A DNA stretch of 21,599 nt from Deinococcus rhizophilus (GTDB lineage: Bacteria; Deinococcota; Deinococci; Deinococcales; Deinococcaceae). The stretch covers positions 1 to 21,599 of the forward strand of contig NZ_JASNGB010000031.1 of the NCBI RefSeq assembly GCF_030271215.1. The letters are read 5' to 3'. Positions 8,613 through 17,416 of this stretch are shown piece by piece. The position numbers and the translations under genes are program-made. The notes beneath the pieces were generated by a model, which was given only the letters and a program-made list of their open reading frames with translations, was not told the DNA's origin and did not search any database. Positions within the stretch are counted from its first letter, which is position 1. Every line of letters begins with the position of its first letter.

Positions 8613-9152
8613 TCAGCCCATGTCCGGTGCCCACAGCGCCTCACCGAAGAGGTTCCAGGGCAAGCGGCCCTCGTTCGGATCCTCCAGGTTGAACTGGGCG
8701 TCCATGCTGTACAGCAGAGTCGCCCCCTGCGCTGCGGCTTGATACCCGTGGGCGACGCCACTGGGAATGTGCACCAGCGTGGGCTGTTCGCCGCTCAGCA
8801 CCAGCTTGCGGCGAACGCCCAGGGTGGGGCTGCCGGCCCGGCAGTCCACCAGCCATACCGTAAGCTGCCCCTCGATCACACACCAGATCTCGTTCTGCTC
8901 TGCCTTGACGTGAATGTGAAAGGCATTGGTGCGGCCCGGGGCAGCCCAGGACACGCTGATCTGGCGGGGCACCAGGGCGCCGGGCAGGGCCTGCACTCCT
9001 TCTTCTCCGAGCCGGAGATACTCCATAAAGGCCCCGTTCTCGCTGCGGTTCTTGCGCAGAGGATGCGTCCAGACCCCCTCGATCAGAGGCGCCGGAGGGT
9101 AACTCTCGAAGGTCAGCGCGGTGGCATAGTCGTGAGCGAGTTCGATCTTCAT
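8613..9152 (-). CDS. rmlC: dTDP-4-keto-6-deoxyglucose epimerase (RmlC-like), atypical active site
   Basis: A 179-residue cupin of the dTDP-4-dehydrorhamnose 3,5-epimerase family, of normal length. Visible family features are F-H-I-H-V-K (His79, His81), [27 protein letters not shown] (residues 128-137) and N-E-G-R-L-P-W near the end. The residue that aligns with the catalytic acid tyrosine of RmlC, in the L-Y-x5-Y stretch before the last motif, appears to be Phe154 here. The usual R-G-L-H-Y-Q has become N-A-F-H-I-H. It may therefore be a 3-epimerase or another sugar epimerase rather than true RmlC. ATG at 9152 overlaps the rmlA stop in an ATGA. Longer readings upstream only retranslate rmlA. 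Confidence 0.8.
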   Translation of the reverse strand: MKIELAHDYATALTFESYPPAPLIEGVWTHPLRKNRSENGAFMEYLRLGEEGVQALPGALVPRQISVSWAAPGRTNAFHIHVKAEQNEIWCVIEGQLTVWLVDCRAGSPTLGVRRKLVLSGEQPTLVHIPSGVAHGYQAAAQGATLLYSMDAQFNLEDPNEGRLPWNLFGEALWAPDMG

Positions 9153-10051
9153 CGGGGGGGATGACCTTCCTGACTGATTTTGAGGAGGTACTGACCGTAC
9201 CGGTTTTTGGACAGGCGGCTGGCTTGCTCGCGCAGGGCGTCGGTGGTGATCCACCCGCTGCGCCAGGCAATTTCCTCCGGCGAGGCCACCTTGAGCCCCT
9301 GACGGTGCTCGATGGTCTGAATAAAGAGGCTGGCCTCCAGCATGCTCTCGTGGGTTCCCGTATCCAGCCACGCGAAGCCCCGGCGCATCACCTGCACGTC
9401 CAGCAGTCCCTCGGCCAGGTAGGCATTATTCACGTCCGTGATTTCCAGCTCCCCCCGTGGGGAAGGCCGCAGGCTCCGGACAATCTCCACCACCTGGCGG
9501 TCGTAGTAGTACAGTCCGGTCACGGCAAAGTCGGACTTGGGCACCGCGGGCTTCTCCTCGATCGACAGCGCCCGGCCCTGTGCATCGAACTCCACGACCC
9601 CGTACCGCTCCGGGTCACTGACCTGGTAGGCGAAGACCGTTGCCCCCTCAGGGCGCCCGTGCGCAGCCTGCATCAGATCGGAAAGGTCGTTGCCGTAGAA
9701 GATGTTGTCCCCCAGGATCAGGGTGCTGCCCTCCCCGGCCAGAAAGTCCTCTCCGATCAAAAAGGCCTGCGCGAGGCCCCCGGGCTGGGGCTGCACCGCG
9801 TAGTCCAGCCGCACCCCCCACTGTGACCCGTCTCCGAGCAACTGCCGGAAACGCGGCGTGTCCTCCGGAGTGGAAATCACCAGGATGTCGCGAAGACCGC
9901 CGAGCATCAGCGTGCTGAGTGGGTAATAGACCATCGGCTTGTCATAGACCGGCAACAGCTGCTTGGAGACGGCCAACGTGGCCGGATACAACCGGGTGCC
10001 GCTTCCCCCGGCGAGGATGATGCCCTTACGAGATGGCTGCGGCCCAGTCAC
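9149..10051 (-). CDS. rmlA: Glucose-1-phosphate thymidylyltransferase
   Basis: A 300-residue nucleotidyltransferase that makes dTDP-glucose from dTTP and glucose-1-phosphate. It has the signature [17 protein letters not shown] near the N-terminus and [26 protein letters not shown] supplies the metal-binding aspartate. It also has I-E-E-K-P and the C-terminal [10 protein letters not shown] motif. The length is typical of RmlA. GTG at 10051 overlaps the rmlB stop (GTGA), and its own stop overlaps rmlC. The enzyme supplies the dTDP sugar used by the glycosyltransferases of this operon. Confidence 0.95.
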   Translation of the reverse strand: MTGPQPSRKGIILAGGSGTRLYPATLAVSKQLLPVYDKPMVYYPLSTLMLGGLRDILVISTPEDTPRFRQLLGDGSQWGVRLDYAVQPQPGGLAQAFLIGEDFLAGEGSTLILGDNIFYGNDLSDLMQAAHGRPEGATVFAYQVSDPERYGVVEFDAQGRALSIEEKPAVPKSDFAVTGLYYYDRQVVEIVRSLRPSPRGELEITDVNNAYLAEGLLDVQVMRRGFAWLDTGTHESMLEASLFIQTIEHRQGLKVASPEEIAWRSGWITTDALREQASRLSKNRYGQYLLKISQEGHPPR

Positions 10052-11073
10052 CTTTGCTCCTGATCGGCAAGCCGCTCGGCGTACTGCCGGGCATAGTACT
10101 CCCGGAATTCACCGCTGCGGATCGGCTCCCACCACCCACGGTGCTCGGCGTACCAGCGCGCGGCCTCGGCCACAGCCTGTCTGGGGTCATACCGTGGTTC
10201 CCAGCCCAGCGCCCTGAGCTTGTGCACGTTCATGGAATACCGGCGGTCGTGCCCCGGGCGGTCGGTCACGTGGCGGACGAGGTCATGGCCCTTTCCCAGG
10301 GTGTCCAGCACGATGCCCACCATCTCCAGGTTGGTCATCTCACGCCCGGTCCCAACGTTGTAGACCTCCCCGATTTCGCCCCTCAGCAGCACGGTCTCGA
10401 TCCCGGTGCAGTGGTCAAAGACATGCGCGTAGTCGCGCATCTGCCGTCCGTCCCCGTACACCGGCAAGGGCTCACCCAGGATGGCGTTGGTGGAGAACAG
10501 TGGCACGGCCTTTTCGGGGTACTGGTACGGACCCACATTGTTGGCTCCCCGCGTAATGGTCACGGGCAGCCCATAGGTGATGTGGTAGGCCTGGACCAGC
10601 TGATCTGCGGCCGCCTTGCTTGCGGCGTAGGGGCTGCGGGGTGCCAGCGGGTCTGTTTCGATGCTCTGATGCCTATCAGGAATGTGCCCATACACCTCAT
10701 CGGTGCTGATGTGATGCAGCCGGATACCCAACTCACGGGCGACTTCCAGCAGCACGTGGGTGCCACGCACGTTGGTATCCGTGAAGACCAGGGGCCCCAG
10801 GATGCTCTGGTCGACATGCGTCTCGGCTGCGAAGTTGACGATCAGGTCGGTCCCGTGCTCCTGACAGCTGCGCCGGACGGTCTCCAGATCTGCGATATCG
10901 GCCTGGACCAGCCGCAGCCTTGGATCGCCCCACAGCTCCTGCAGGTTCTCCCGGCGACCCGCGTAGGTCAACTTGTCGTAGACCACCACGTGGTCCCCAG
11001 GATGATGTTCCAGCCAGTAACGTACGAAGTTGCTGCCGATAAAGCCGCATCCTCCGGTGATCAGCAGATTCAT
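10048..11073 (-). CDS. rmlB: dTDP-glucose 4,6-dehydratase
   Basis: A 341-residue short-chain dehydrogenase/reductase-type enzyme that converts dTDP-glucose to dTDP-4-keto-6-deoxyglucose using bound NAD. The Rossmann motif is T-G-G-C-G-F-I-G (residues 6-13). The active-site triplet is Thr124-Asp125-Glu126 in S-T-D-E-V-Y-G, and the catalytic Y-x3-K is Tyr149/Lys153 in [21 protein letters not shown] is the substrate-binding block of RmlB. The catalytic set is complete. ATG at 11073 overlaps the stop of the Wzc-like gene (ATGA). The intermediate made here can feed rhamnose or several other 6-deoxy sugars, and no rmlD is present in the window to fix which. Confidence 0.95.
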   Translation of the reverse strand: MNLLITGGCGFIGSNFVRYWLEHHPGDHVVVYDKLTYAGRRENLQELWGDPRLRLVQADIADLETVRRSCQEHGTDLIVNFAAETHVDQSILGPLVFTDTNVRGTHVLLEVARELGIRLHHISTDEVYGHIPDRHQSIETDPLAPRSPYAASKAAADQLVQAYHITYGLPVTITRGANNVGPYQYPEKAVPLFSTNAILGEPLPVYGDGRQMRDYAHVFDHCTGIETVLLRGEIGEVYNVGTGREMTNLEMVGIVLDTLGKGHDLVRHVTDRPGHDRRYSMNVHKLRALGWEPRYDPRQAVAEAARWYAEHRGWWEPIRSGEFREYYARQYAERLADQEQR

Positions 11074-12695
11074 GCTTTTGCCCCTTCCCGCGGCGCGTAC
11101 GAATAGGAGTAGCCGTAGCTCTGCCCCTCGCGGGCGTCCGATTTGTTGATCACGAAGCCGAGAATATTCAGCCCCGCCCGCTCTGCACGGCGCATGGCTG
11201 CCCGTACGGACTGAACGTTGGTGCGGCCATACTCGGTGACCATCAGCACGGCGTCCGCGTGCACACCGAGGACCAGGCCGTCCGCCAGGGCCAGCAGCGG
11301 CGCACTATCAACCAGCACCACGTCGTAATGCTGACGCCACAGGCTCAGGGCGGCCGGGATGTCTGCCTGGTTGAAGACCGCGAGGCTGTCTTGCACCCCC
11401 GGGCCTGCCGGGAGCATGTCGACTCCCTCTTCGACCCGCAGCACCTGAACATTCTGCGGATTGTGCAAGGCCTCGCGGGTCGTCCGGGCCCCGCCGTTCC
11501 CGGTCAGCTGATACCACTGTCCACCTTCGTCGTACTTCTTCCAGACAGCCGCCTGGGTGCCGCGCCGCAAATCGGCATCCACGATCAGCACCCGCTGTCC
11601 ACTGGACGCAAACCCGTCGGCCAGGGTGGCGGTGAGGCTGCTTTTTCCCTCTCCTGGTGCTGTGGAGCTGATCATCACCACGGGATGGGCTCGGCTGGCC
11701 AGGTGGGTCATCAGGTTGACCCGCAGGAATCCGATCGACTCGTACAGCCCGGCCTGACGCGCGGCGCGCACGATGCCGGAGAAGACCACGTCACGCTGCC
11801 TCAACCGGGGAATCACGGCCAGGGTCGGAACGCCGAGCGCCAGGAGATCATCCTCCGTACGGATGGTACGGTCGGTCACCGTCAGCAGGATCACCAGGGC
11901 CGTTGCCAGCATCAACCCCAGGAGGCCAGCCAGAACCGCATTCCGAACCGGACGCGGGGCGGTCGGGCCCAGCGGTTCGACTGCCGTCGCGAGTGGACTG
12001 AGGATCCCGGCAATCGAATCTTCAAGCAGCCTCACCTGGGTGAGATTGCTGTCGATGTTGGCACGCCGGGTGATCAGGGTCTGGCGTTCCAGCGCCGACA
12101 AGTCCCCCGCCCGCAACTCCCGGTCCACCTGTGCGAGCTGGGCCCGGTAGCCCGCCTGCGCCCGCCGGACGTTCTCCAGGGCGCGGCCACGGTCCCATTC
12201 CAGCAGGGAAGTGGCCGTCAGGTTGGCCAGTTCCTGGGCGGCCCGCGCCGTCCGGGCCCGGGCCCGCAGGGTGTAGATGCCGTTGCCATTCAGGTCCAGC
12301 CGTGACACCAGGACGAGGGTCTCCAGACGTTGACGACGCAGCTCGTCACTGAGATCAGTAACGAGCCGCGCTTTTTCCTCCGCCGGAATCTGGTCGGATG
12401 CCTGAATTTCCTGCAGCAAAGGTGCAATGACCTGGGTGCTTTGCAGGGCCTGGGCCATCGCCCCCTCGGGCAATGGTGGTGCCTTGACCACAGCGCCCCC
12501 CAGGGTGGAATCCTGTACCTGAGTATTGGCGGCGATCAGGCTGGCGGTCGCGTCGTACACCGGAGGCTGCGCCCTCGACCATAAGAAGGTAGCCAGCGCA
12601 ATGAGCAGCGCTGCCGAGAGGATCCAGAGCCACCTGCGCCGTAATCCATTCCATAAGACTGTGAAATCCAGTCCCGCTTCTGAGCGTTCATTCAT
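11070..12695 (-). CDS. wzc: Wzc-like polysaccharide co-polymerase and BY-type tyrosine kinase
   Basis: A 541-residue inner-membrane protein. Residues 24-43 and about 275-297 are membrane helices flanking a Wzz-type periplasmic region rich in coiled-coil sequence. The cytoplasmic kinase has the Walker [11 protein letters not shown] with Lys351, the A' motif [10 protein letters not shown], and Walker B V-V-L-V-D-S-A-P. The C-terminus carries a compact tyrosine cluster, Tyr527, 529, 531 and 533 (YGYSYSY), for autophosphorylation. It should control chain length and polymer assembly by cycles of phosphorylation. No partner phosphatase or outer-membrane exporter is nearby. ATG at 12695 was chosen because AGAGG lies 8 bases before it and the first helix follows at a normal distance. 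The 28 extra residues of a longer reading do not resemble the family. It is the first gene of the operon. Confidence 0.9.
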   Translation of the reverse strand: MNERSEAGLDFTVLWNGLRRRWLWILSAALLIALATFLWSRAQPPVYDATASLIAANTQVQDSTLGGAVVKAPPLPEGAMAQALQSTQVIAPLLQEIQASDQIPAEEKARLVTDLSDELRRQRLETLVLVSRLDLNGNGIYTLRARARTARAAQELANLTATSLLEWDRGRALENVRRAQAGYRAQLAQVDRELRAGDLSALERQTLITRRANIDSNLTQVRLLEDSIAGILSPLATAVEPLGPTAPRPVRNAVLAGLLGLMLATALVILLTVTDRTIRTEDDLLALGVPTLAVIPRLRQRDVVFSGIVRAARQAGLYESIGFLRVNLMTHLASRAHPVVMISSTAPGEGKSSLTATLADGFASSGQRVLIVDADLRRGTQAAVWKKYDEGGQWYQLTGNGGARTTREALHNPQNVQVLRVEEGVDMLPAGPGVQDSLAVFNQADIPAALSLWRQHYDVVLVDSAPLLALADGLVLGVHADAVLMVTEYGRTNVQSVRAAMRRAERAGLNILGFVINKSDAREGQSYGYSYSYAPREGAKA

Positions 12696-12808
12696 GTGCC
12701 AGACCTCTGTCGACGTGACGGTCTCCTCTCCCGAGCCGGGACAGGCTGCCAGCGTCGTTCCCGGCAAAGCATAGCTCACCAGCGGCTCACAGACGTCGTG
12801 CGGGCCGT

Positions 12809-12828
12809 AGAATATGCCGATTTTTCAG
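12809..12828 (-). promoter_or_regulatory. Possible promoter region of the polysaccharide operon
   Basis: Between the terminator-like hairpin and the Wzc-like start there are about 150 bases, so the operon probably has its own promoter here. The only A+T-rich patch, read on the minus strand, is CTGAAAAATCGGCATATTCT, containing a -10-like TATTCT. No convincing -35 element was found at the proper distance. Confidence 0.25.
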
Positions 12829-12848
12829 TTTGCGCCGGCCCAAAGAGA

Positions 12849-12873
12849 ATGGTGCCCCCGCTGGGGGCACCAT
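12849..12873 (-). terminator. Perfect hairpin, probable terminator of the DUF11 lipoprotein gene
   Basis: ATGGTGCCCCC (12849-12859) pairs perfectly with GGGGGCACCAT (12863-12873) across a three-base loop, giving 11 base pairs. It begins 18 bases after the stop of the lipoprotein gene. On the minus strand it is followed by TCTCTTTG, a weak U-tract. It separates the lipoprotein transcript from the polysaccharide operon. Confidence 0.7.
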
Positions 12874-12890
12874 CACTTACTGAGGAGAGT

Positions 12891-15452
12891 TTAGCGGCCA
12901 ATCACCGTGGTGGGCTCGCTGCTGAAGGGGCGCAGCGTCCGGCCACTGTTGGCACCCTGGTTGGCCCAGCGCACGTTGGTGTAGTACGTGCCGGCAGCCG
13001 TAGTAGCGTCGGCGCCCGCCTGGAACTGGACGTACAGCACCGAACCGGGGACGAAGACCACGTCGTCGTCGAAGTCGACGTTCAGGAGTCCGCGGCCAGT
13101 CAGAACGGTGGTGTAACGGCCCGGGTCGATGGCCGTGCTGTTCGCGGGGTTGAAGATGACCGCGCCAGACGCGTCGCGAGCCGGGGTGGGATCATAACGC
13201 ACGGTGACGTTGTTGAAGTTGAAGTTGCCGGCAGTTTCCTGCGTCGCCTCGCCGGTCCCGATGTAGAAGGTGATCGAGTTGTTCGTGGCGCCCTCGTTCG
13301 AGCCCTGCTCGACGTGGAAGCTGCCGGTGTAGACCGTGCCGTTGCCGCCTGCCTGGAGGGGGTCGAAGCTGTCAACGAGTTGGATCTGCTCGGAGACGAA
13401 GTTCTCCACGCCCACGCAGTCGGTGGCCTGGCCGTTGCCGCCGTTGGTGCTGGTGAAGCTGGCGACGTTGCAGTACTGCCCAGCAGGCGCACCCGCGGGG
13501 ATGGTGCTGGTGATGCGCAGTTCCAGCGTCTGGCCAGCGGCCAGCGTCAGGTTCGCCGGGAGCACATTGACCGTGTTGCCGGTGGCGGCGACCGAACCGG
13601 GCTGGGTGGTGCCGGTGATGGTGTAGGTGCCGCTCTGGAACTGAGCGTAGTTGTTGGTGGTGCCCAGGCGGCCCAAGATGTCCTGAATGTTGACGTTGCT
13701 GGCGACACCGCTGCCGGTGTTGCTCACGCGAATCACGCTCAGGTAGTTGCTGCCGGGGAAGAGGTTCTGGGGATCCTCGACGGTGCCCGCCGCGTTGTAG
13801 TTCTGCTTGGTGATGGCCAGACGGGGGCTGGTCACGGTGAAGCAGACCTCGCCGGAGCCACCCTGGAAGGTGCCGCCGTTGTTGTAGGTGCCGCTGATCA
13901 GGCCCTGGTCACAGTAGGTGCCGTCCGCGTTCGCCGAGGCGGCGAACTGGAAGAAGCGCTCCTGGCCGGGAGCCAGTGTGAAGGGGGCAGTGGTGAAGCC
14001 GTCATCACCCTGGGCGGTCGTTCCCGTCGCCGGCTGCGTGATGCGGTAGGCTGCCGCGCTGCCCTGCGTCAGCTGGTCGGTGACCACGACATTGGTGGCC
14101 GTTGCCGTGCCGCTGTTGCTGACCGTGATCCGGGCGAACACTTCCTGGTTCGGGCCGACCTGACGGTTGCCGGAGATGGGGTTGCCCTGAGCGTCGACCA
14201 GGCTCTTGACAATGTTCAGCTGGGGCGCCGTCACGGTGATGCACGCGTCGTCCATCAGGCCGTTGGGCGTCACCAGGCCGAACTGGCCATTGGTGAACTG
14301 CCGGATGGTCGCCATGTCGCAGTACACGCCGGTCGCGCTGGCGCGGGCCGGGAACTCGAAGACGCGGCTCTCGCCAGCAGCGAGGTCGAAGGTGGCGTCG
14401 AAGCCGTCGTTGGCCTGGGCCGCAGTGCCGCCCGTAGGCAGGCCAATGCTGTAGGCGGCAGCGCCCGCACCCGTCAGGCGGTCCTCGAGGCGAACGCCCG
14501 TCGCCGGGCCGCTGCCGGTGTTGCGAACGGTCACGCGAATGGTGGCGTCCTCGTTCAGGCCGAGCGAGCCATCGTTGTTGGCGCCATCGGCGTCAATGAC
14601 CGTCTTCTCGATCTCGAGGTTGGCGGTCGGGGCGAAGAACTTGGCCAGCGTGGTCTTGTCGATCTCGGTTTCACCGATCATCGCCACAGCGGTGATCTGG
14701 GTGCTGGCGCGGTCGCCAGGCTGCTGGCTGGGGAGCCACACAGCGGCCCAGGTAAAGCCGTCGACGTTGGGGCTGTTGACGCCCGTCACGTTGTACTGAG
14801 GAAAGTTCCGGCTGTTGGGGAACGCGGCGTTGCGCATGTCGGCGTCGTTCGTGTAGGTGAACGCGCTGGTGGCGTTGTCATTCACGTCCAGCGGCTTGGC
14901 CGCGCCGGTGGGCGCACCGCCATCGTCCGCCGTGGCAAAGCGCACGTCGGTTTCCTCGGGGCGGTAGATGTCCCAGCGAACCTGGGCGCCGACAACCGGG
15001 TAGACGTTGCCGTCGGAAGCGCGGTAGCCCACGTAGCCGGCCATGACGTTCTGGCTGGCGATGGGGGCCACTTCGGTCCGCTCATCCACCGTCTGCGCGG
15101 GAGTCAGGTCGGTGAAGGCGAAGTTCTGACCCGCAGCGATACGCTCCGCGGGAATCGCGGTGTTCGCCTCGTTCTCGAGCCAGGCGTAGAACACAAAGCG
15201 GTTCCCAGCGTTGTCGATGTCAGCCTGGGTCAGAGCAACCTGGGTCCCGTCAGCACGGACGTAGTACGCACTGGTGGGAGCAGCGAGGGGCTGGACAGCA
15301 CCGGGGGTCTTGGTGACCGTGCCGGGCTTGGGAGCAGGGGTGTTGCCGGTGCCGGTGCCGGTGCCGGGACCGGGCTGGACGGGGGTGTTACCACCGCAGG
15401 AGGCAAGGAACAACACGCTGGAGAGAGCAAGTAAACCGAGCTTTGAATTCAT
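12891..15452 (-). CDS. DUF11-repeat surface lipoprotein
   Basis: An 853-residue exported protein of unknown function. The N-terminus MNSKLGLLALSSVLFLASCGG is a lipoprotein signal with lipobox Leu16-Ala17-Ser18-Cys19, followed by a Pro/Gly/Thr linker with a GTGTGTG run. ATG at 15452 has GGAGG four bases upstream. Longer readings pass through the leader region and do not look like a signal. After a unique region (to about residue 275) come three DUF11-type beta-sandwich repeats of about 133 residues, starting near 276, 410 and 542 (L-E-I-E-K-T-V, L-N-I-V-K-S-L, L-A-I-T-K-Q-N). Each has an N-T-G-S-G or N-S-G-T-A motif. Each also has one cysteine in a Y-C-D/N motif and a second just before the next repeat, which may form disulfides. 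A C-terminal domain of about 170 residues has no recognised family. It probably sits in the cell envelope near the polysaccharide made by the next operon. Confidence 0.88.
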   Translation of the reverse strand: MNSKLGLLALSSVLFLASCGGNTPVQPGPGTGTGTGNTPAPKPGTVTKTPGAVQPLAAPTSAYYVRADGTQVALTQADIDNAGNRFVFYAWLENEANTAIPAERIAAGQNFAFTDLTPAQTVDERTEVAPIASQNVMAGYVGYRASDGNVYPVVGAQVRWDIYRPEETDVRFATADDGGAPTGAAKPLDVNDNATSAFTYTNDADMRNAAFPNSRNFPQYNVTGVNSPNVDGFTWAAVWLPSQQPGDRASTQITAVAMIGETEIDKTTLAKFFAPTANLEIEKTVIDADGANNDGSLGLNEDATIRVTVRNTGSGPATGVRLEDRLTGAGAAAYSIGLPTGGTAAQANDGFDATFDLAAGESRVFEFPARASATGVYCDMATIRQFTNGQFGLVTPNGLMDDACITVTAPQLNIVKSLVDAQGNPISGNRQVGPNQEVFARITVSNSGTATATNVVVTDQLTQGSAAAYRITQPATGTTAQGDDGFTTAPFTLAPGQERFFQFAASANADGTYCDQGLISGTYNNGGTFQGGSGEVCFTVTSPRLAITKQNYNAAGTVEDPQNLFPGSNYLSVIRVSNTGSGVASNVNIQDILGRLGTTNNYAQFQSGTYTITGTTQPGSVAATGNTVNVLPANLTLAAGQTLELRITSTIPAGAPAGQYCNVASFTSTNGGNGQATDCVGVENFVSEQIQLVDSFDPLQAGGNGTVYTGSFHVEQGSNEGATNNSITFYIGTGEATQETAGNFNFNNVTVRYDPTPARDASGAVIFNPANSTAIDPGRYTTVLTGRGLLNVDFDDDVVFVPGSVLYVQFQAGADATTAAGTYYTNVRWANQGANSGRTLRPFSSEPTTVIGR

Positions 15453-15467
15453 GAAGCCTCCGGTGCT

Positions 15468-15484
15468 CAGTGTCACTGACACTG
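15468..15484 (-). promoter_or_regulatory. Perfect inverted repeat in the leader of the lipoprotein gene
   Basis: CAGTGTCA and TGACACTG flank a single central base, giving an 8-base-pair perfect palindrome 16-32 bases upstream of the ATG and just before the GGAGG. It could be an operator, or an RNA hairpin in the 5' leader that affects stability or translation. Confidence 0.45.
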
Positions 15485-15790
15485 GCGTAGATCCTGAAAA
15501 CGAGACCACCAACTGTGGAAATTCGCATATAGAGCAAAGTGATTCCACACGCCAGTAAGATCAAGCGGACAGACGCACTCTAGTGCCCTCTCATCTTTTT
15601 CGTCAGTACATCTCACGTCTGATTCTTTAATACAACTTTTACTCTTGAATGACCCCTCCCATCTTTATGAAACTGACCCGAATCTGACCGCGCTGTGCTG
15701 TGCGTGGTTCATGACCTAAACAGGTTGGTGGTATCCTTCACGTCTTGGGGGCTTAGGACTTGTAATGCGGGTTCTCAAGCGCTATTATAT

Positions 15791-15810
15791 TCTGTTTATA
15801 CATAGACAGA
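15791..15810. promoter_or_regulatory. Near-perfect palindrome, possible operator
   Basis: TCTGTTTAT and ATAGACAGA flank two bases and match in 8 of 9 pairs. Outer GCTAT (15781-15785) and ATAGC extend the symmetry imperfectly. It lies in an A+T-rich patch about 340 bases upstream of the lipoprotein gene and near the IS remnants. Function is unknown. Confidence 0.3.
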
Positions 15811-15900
15811 AGTGATAGCCAGGACTGTACGGCAGCGGGGAAAAGTGAGGATCTTGGTCTGCACCTCAGTCCCGGACACCTCGGAGTAACCTGGGACTGG

Positions 15901-16045
15901 GACGTTCAGGAATGACGAGAGCAACATTCGGGGTCGTGGCGACCCCAGCATGCCGCTCTTCCTGACGTTCCCACCTTGGCTGAACAGCTGAACATGCGCC
16001 TGCCCCACCTGGGGAGCGGCACAGTGCAACGTGTCGCGGATGTGG
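15901..16045 (+). pseudogene. Coding-like 3' fragment, unidentified
   Basis: A short plus-strand frame from about 15915 to the stop at 16075 reads [21 protein letters not shown] and then [11 protein letters not shown]. This has the look of real protein, but no start is visible because a stop precedes it. Its last codons run into the presumed IS end (CCTGACAG repeats), so it may be the remnant of a gene cut by that element. I do not recognise a family. A small hairpin, GGGGTCG/CGACCCC (15930-15946), lies inside it. Confidence 0.2.
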
Positions 16046-16281
<236 letters not shown>

Positions 16282-16592
16282 AAAGCGCTTCTCGTTGTGG
16301 ATGGAGTCTGTGGCGGCTCGGTAGCGGCGCCTAGGGCGGCACAACAAGCGGCGTTCAGGACTCGCTTGTGGTTCGCCGGACGGCCTCGTCTGGCCAACTC
16401 GCGAGTCACGCGCCGATATCCGTAGCCGACGAACTCCTGCACCACCGCCTCAATATCGCCCACCAGTGCCTGGTCGGCATCCGGTTCTTCCTGACCCTGC
16501 TGCTCGTAGAACCACGAGCGGCTGACCCTATGCCGCTCACACAAGCGACGTACCGACACCTCAGGATGCGCGCTCTGCGCATCCTGAATCAT
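16282..16592 (-). pseudogene. IS3-family transposase OrfB, frameshifted and truncated
   Basis: From ATG at 16592, overlapping the OrfA stop (ATGA), the frame gives S-V-R-R-L-C-E-R-H-R-V-S-R-S-W-F-Y-E, then V-G-Y-G-Y-R-R-V-T-R-E-L-A-R-R-G and N-H-K-R-V-L. This is the N-terminal (HTH_21) part of an IS3 OrfB. Near 16345 the sequence leaves the frame. The expected continuation [11 protein letters not shown] is found in another frame, consistent with a small deletion. The similarity then stops at N-E-K-R-F (about 16282). The DDE integrase core is absent, so the element cannot make an active transposase. The stop of the similarity coincides with the end of the plus-strand IS4-like fragment. Confidence 0.75.
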
Positions 16593-16888
16593 TTGGTGCC
16601 GATTTTCGAGCGGTACGTCACCAAGGACTTGTTCAGGATCGTGTTCTCCAGCGACAACTGTCCGCAGAACCGCTCCAGCTCGGCAATCCGCTGTTCCAGC
16701 GACTGGTCGGGTCTGGCCTGATCAGTGAAGGCCGCTTCCCCTCGGGCCTCGACCTCCTTGCGCCAGCGATGAATCAGGCTGGGCGAGAGGTGGTGTTCGC
16801 GACTGAGCTGCGCGGTGGTCTTCTGGCCGCGTTCGACCTGGTTAACGATGTCCAGCTTGAACTCGCGGCTGTGGGTACGTCCGGGCAT
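16589..16888 (-). CDS. IS3-family transposase OrfA
   Basis: A complete 99-residue IS3-type OrfA. R-T-H-S-R-E-F-K-L-D-I-V leads into a helix-turn-helix (T-A-Q-L-S-R-E-H-H-L-S-P-S-L-I-H-R-W, about residues 25-42). A leucine-zipper-like stretch follows (L-E-Q-R-I-A-E-L-E-R-F through L-N-K-S-L, about 64-89). It binds the ends of the element and normally works together with OrfB or as a frameshifted OrfAB. Here OrfB is broken, so only residual DNA binding is expected. ATG at 16888 is preceded by GGAG, directly after the base of a long hairpin. Confidence 0.85.
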   Translation of the reverse strand: MPGRTHSREFKLDIVNQVERGQKTTAQLSREHHLSPSLIHRWRKEVEARGEAAFTDQARPDQSLEQRIAELERFCGQLSLENTILNKSLVTYRSKIGTK

Positions 16889-16897
16889 AGAGGCTCC

Positions 16898-16967
<70 letters not shown>

Positions 16968-17142
16968 GTCCACGCCGTGTGGCCCGCTGCTTGCACAATC
17001 CTCAACAGCAAGGTGAAGACGTGTTGCGAGTGATCCTCCCGCTCCTTCCCCCGGGAAGTTGTTCGCGTTGGACCGAACCAACTGGTAGCACGGCCAAGCT
17101 GAATTCAACCTCTTGGTGCTGGGCGTGGTCGTCAGGGAGGCC

Positions 17143-17416
17143 CTGAGACATACCTGTGGCGTTTGCTGAGACATACCTGTGGCGTTTGCGTGTTTTGCCT
17201 GAGACATACCTGTGGCGTTTGGAGCCTTTCCCCTGAGACATACCTGTGGCGTTTGCGCTCAATCCCACAGGTATGTCTCAGGAGCCTCCTGAGACACACC
17301 TGTGGCGTTTGCTGAGACACACCTGTGGCGTTTTTTTTACGGACTGAGACATACCTGTGGCATAAATGCCTCCTGCCTGAGACACACCTGTGGCGTTTGC
17401 TGAGACACACCTGTGG
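17143..17416 (+). repeat. Plasmid replication origin: iteron array, ten copies
   Basis: The core CTGAGACAYACCTGTGGCG, usually followed by TTTG, occurs at 17143, 17166, 17199, 17233, 17289, 17312, 17344, 17377 and 17400 in direct orientation. It occurs once inverted at 17265-17281. Start-to-start distances are 23, 33, 34, 56, 23, 32, 33 and 23 bases, so copies are either immediately adjacent or about one helical turn further apart. The inverted copy fills the 56-base gap. Copies 1-5 and 8 have T at the variable base; copies 6, 7, 9 and 10 have C. The last copy and copy 8 are shortened at the 3' end. Such arrays bind the Rep initiator and set copy number. The rep gene starts 119 bases downstream on the same strand. 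Confidence 0.9.

Larger units (their letters stand above)
15453..15900. other. Gene-free A+T-richer intergenic region upstream of the lipoprotein gene
   Basis: No coding region can be supported here. Base composition is clearly lower in G+C than in the flanking genes. It must hold the promoter of the DUF11 lipoprotein gene on the minus strand; a CTATATGCG stretch near 15525-15535 is a weak candidate. The region also contains two inverted repeats listed separately. Confidence 0.5.

Noticed and set aside
12696..15434. Very long plus-strand open frame opposite the lipoprotein gene
   Set aside because: It is antisense to a gene with a clear signal peptide and repeats. Its valine/glycine/arginine-rich product is typical of a G+C-rich shadow frame.
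17143..17416. CRISPR array
   Set aside because: The repeats are 17-23 bases, some directly adjacent without spacers and one inverted, and they sit before a plasmid rep gene, so they are iterons.
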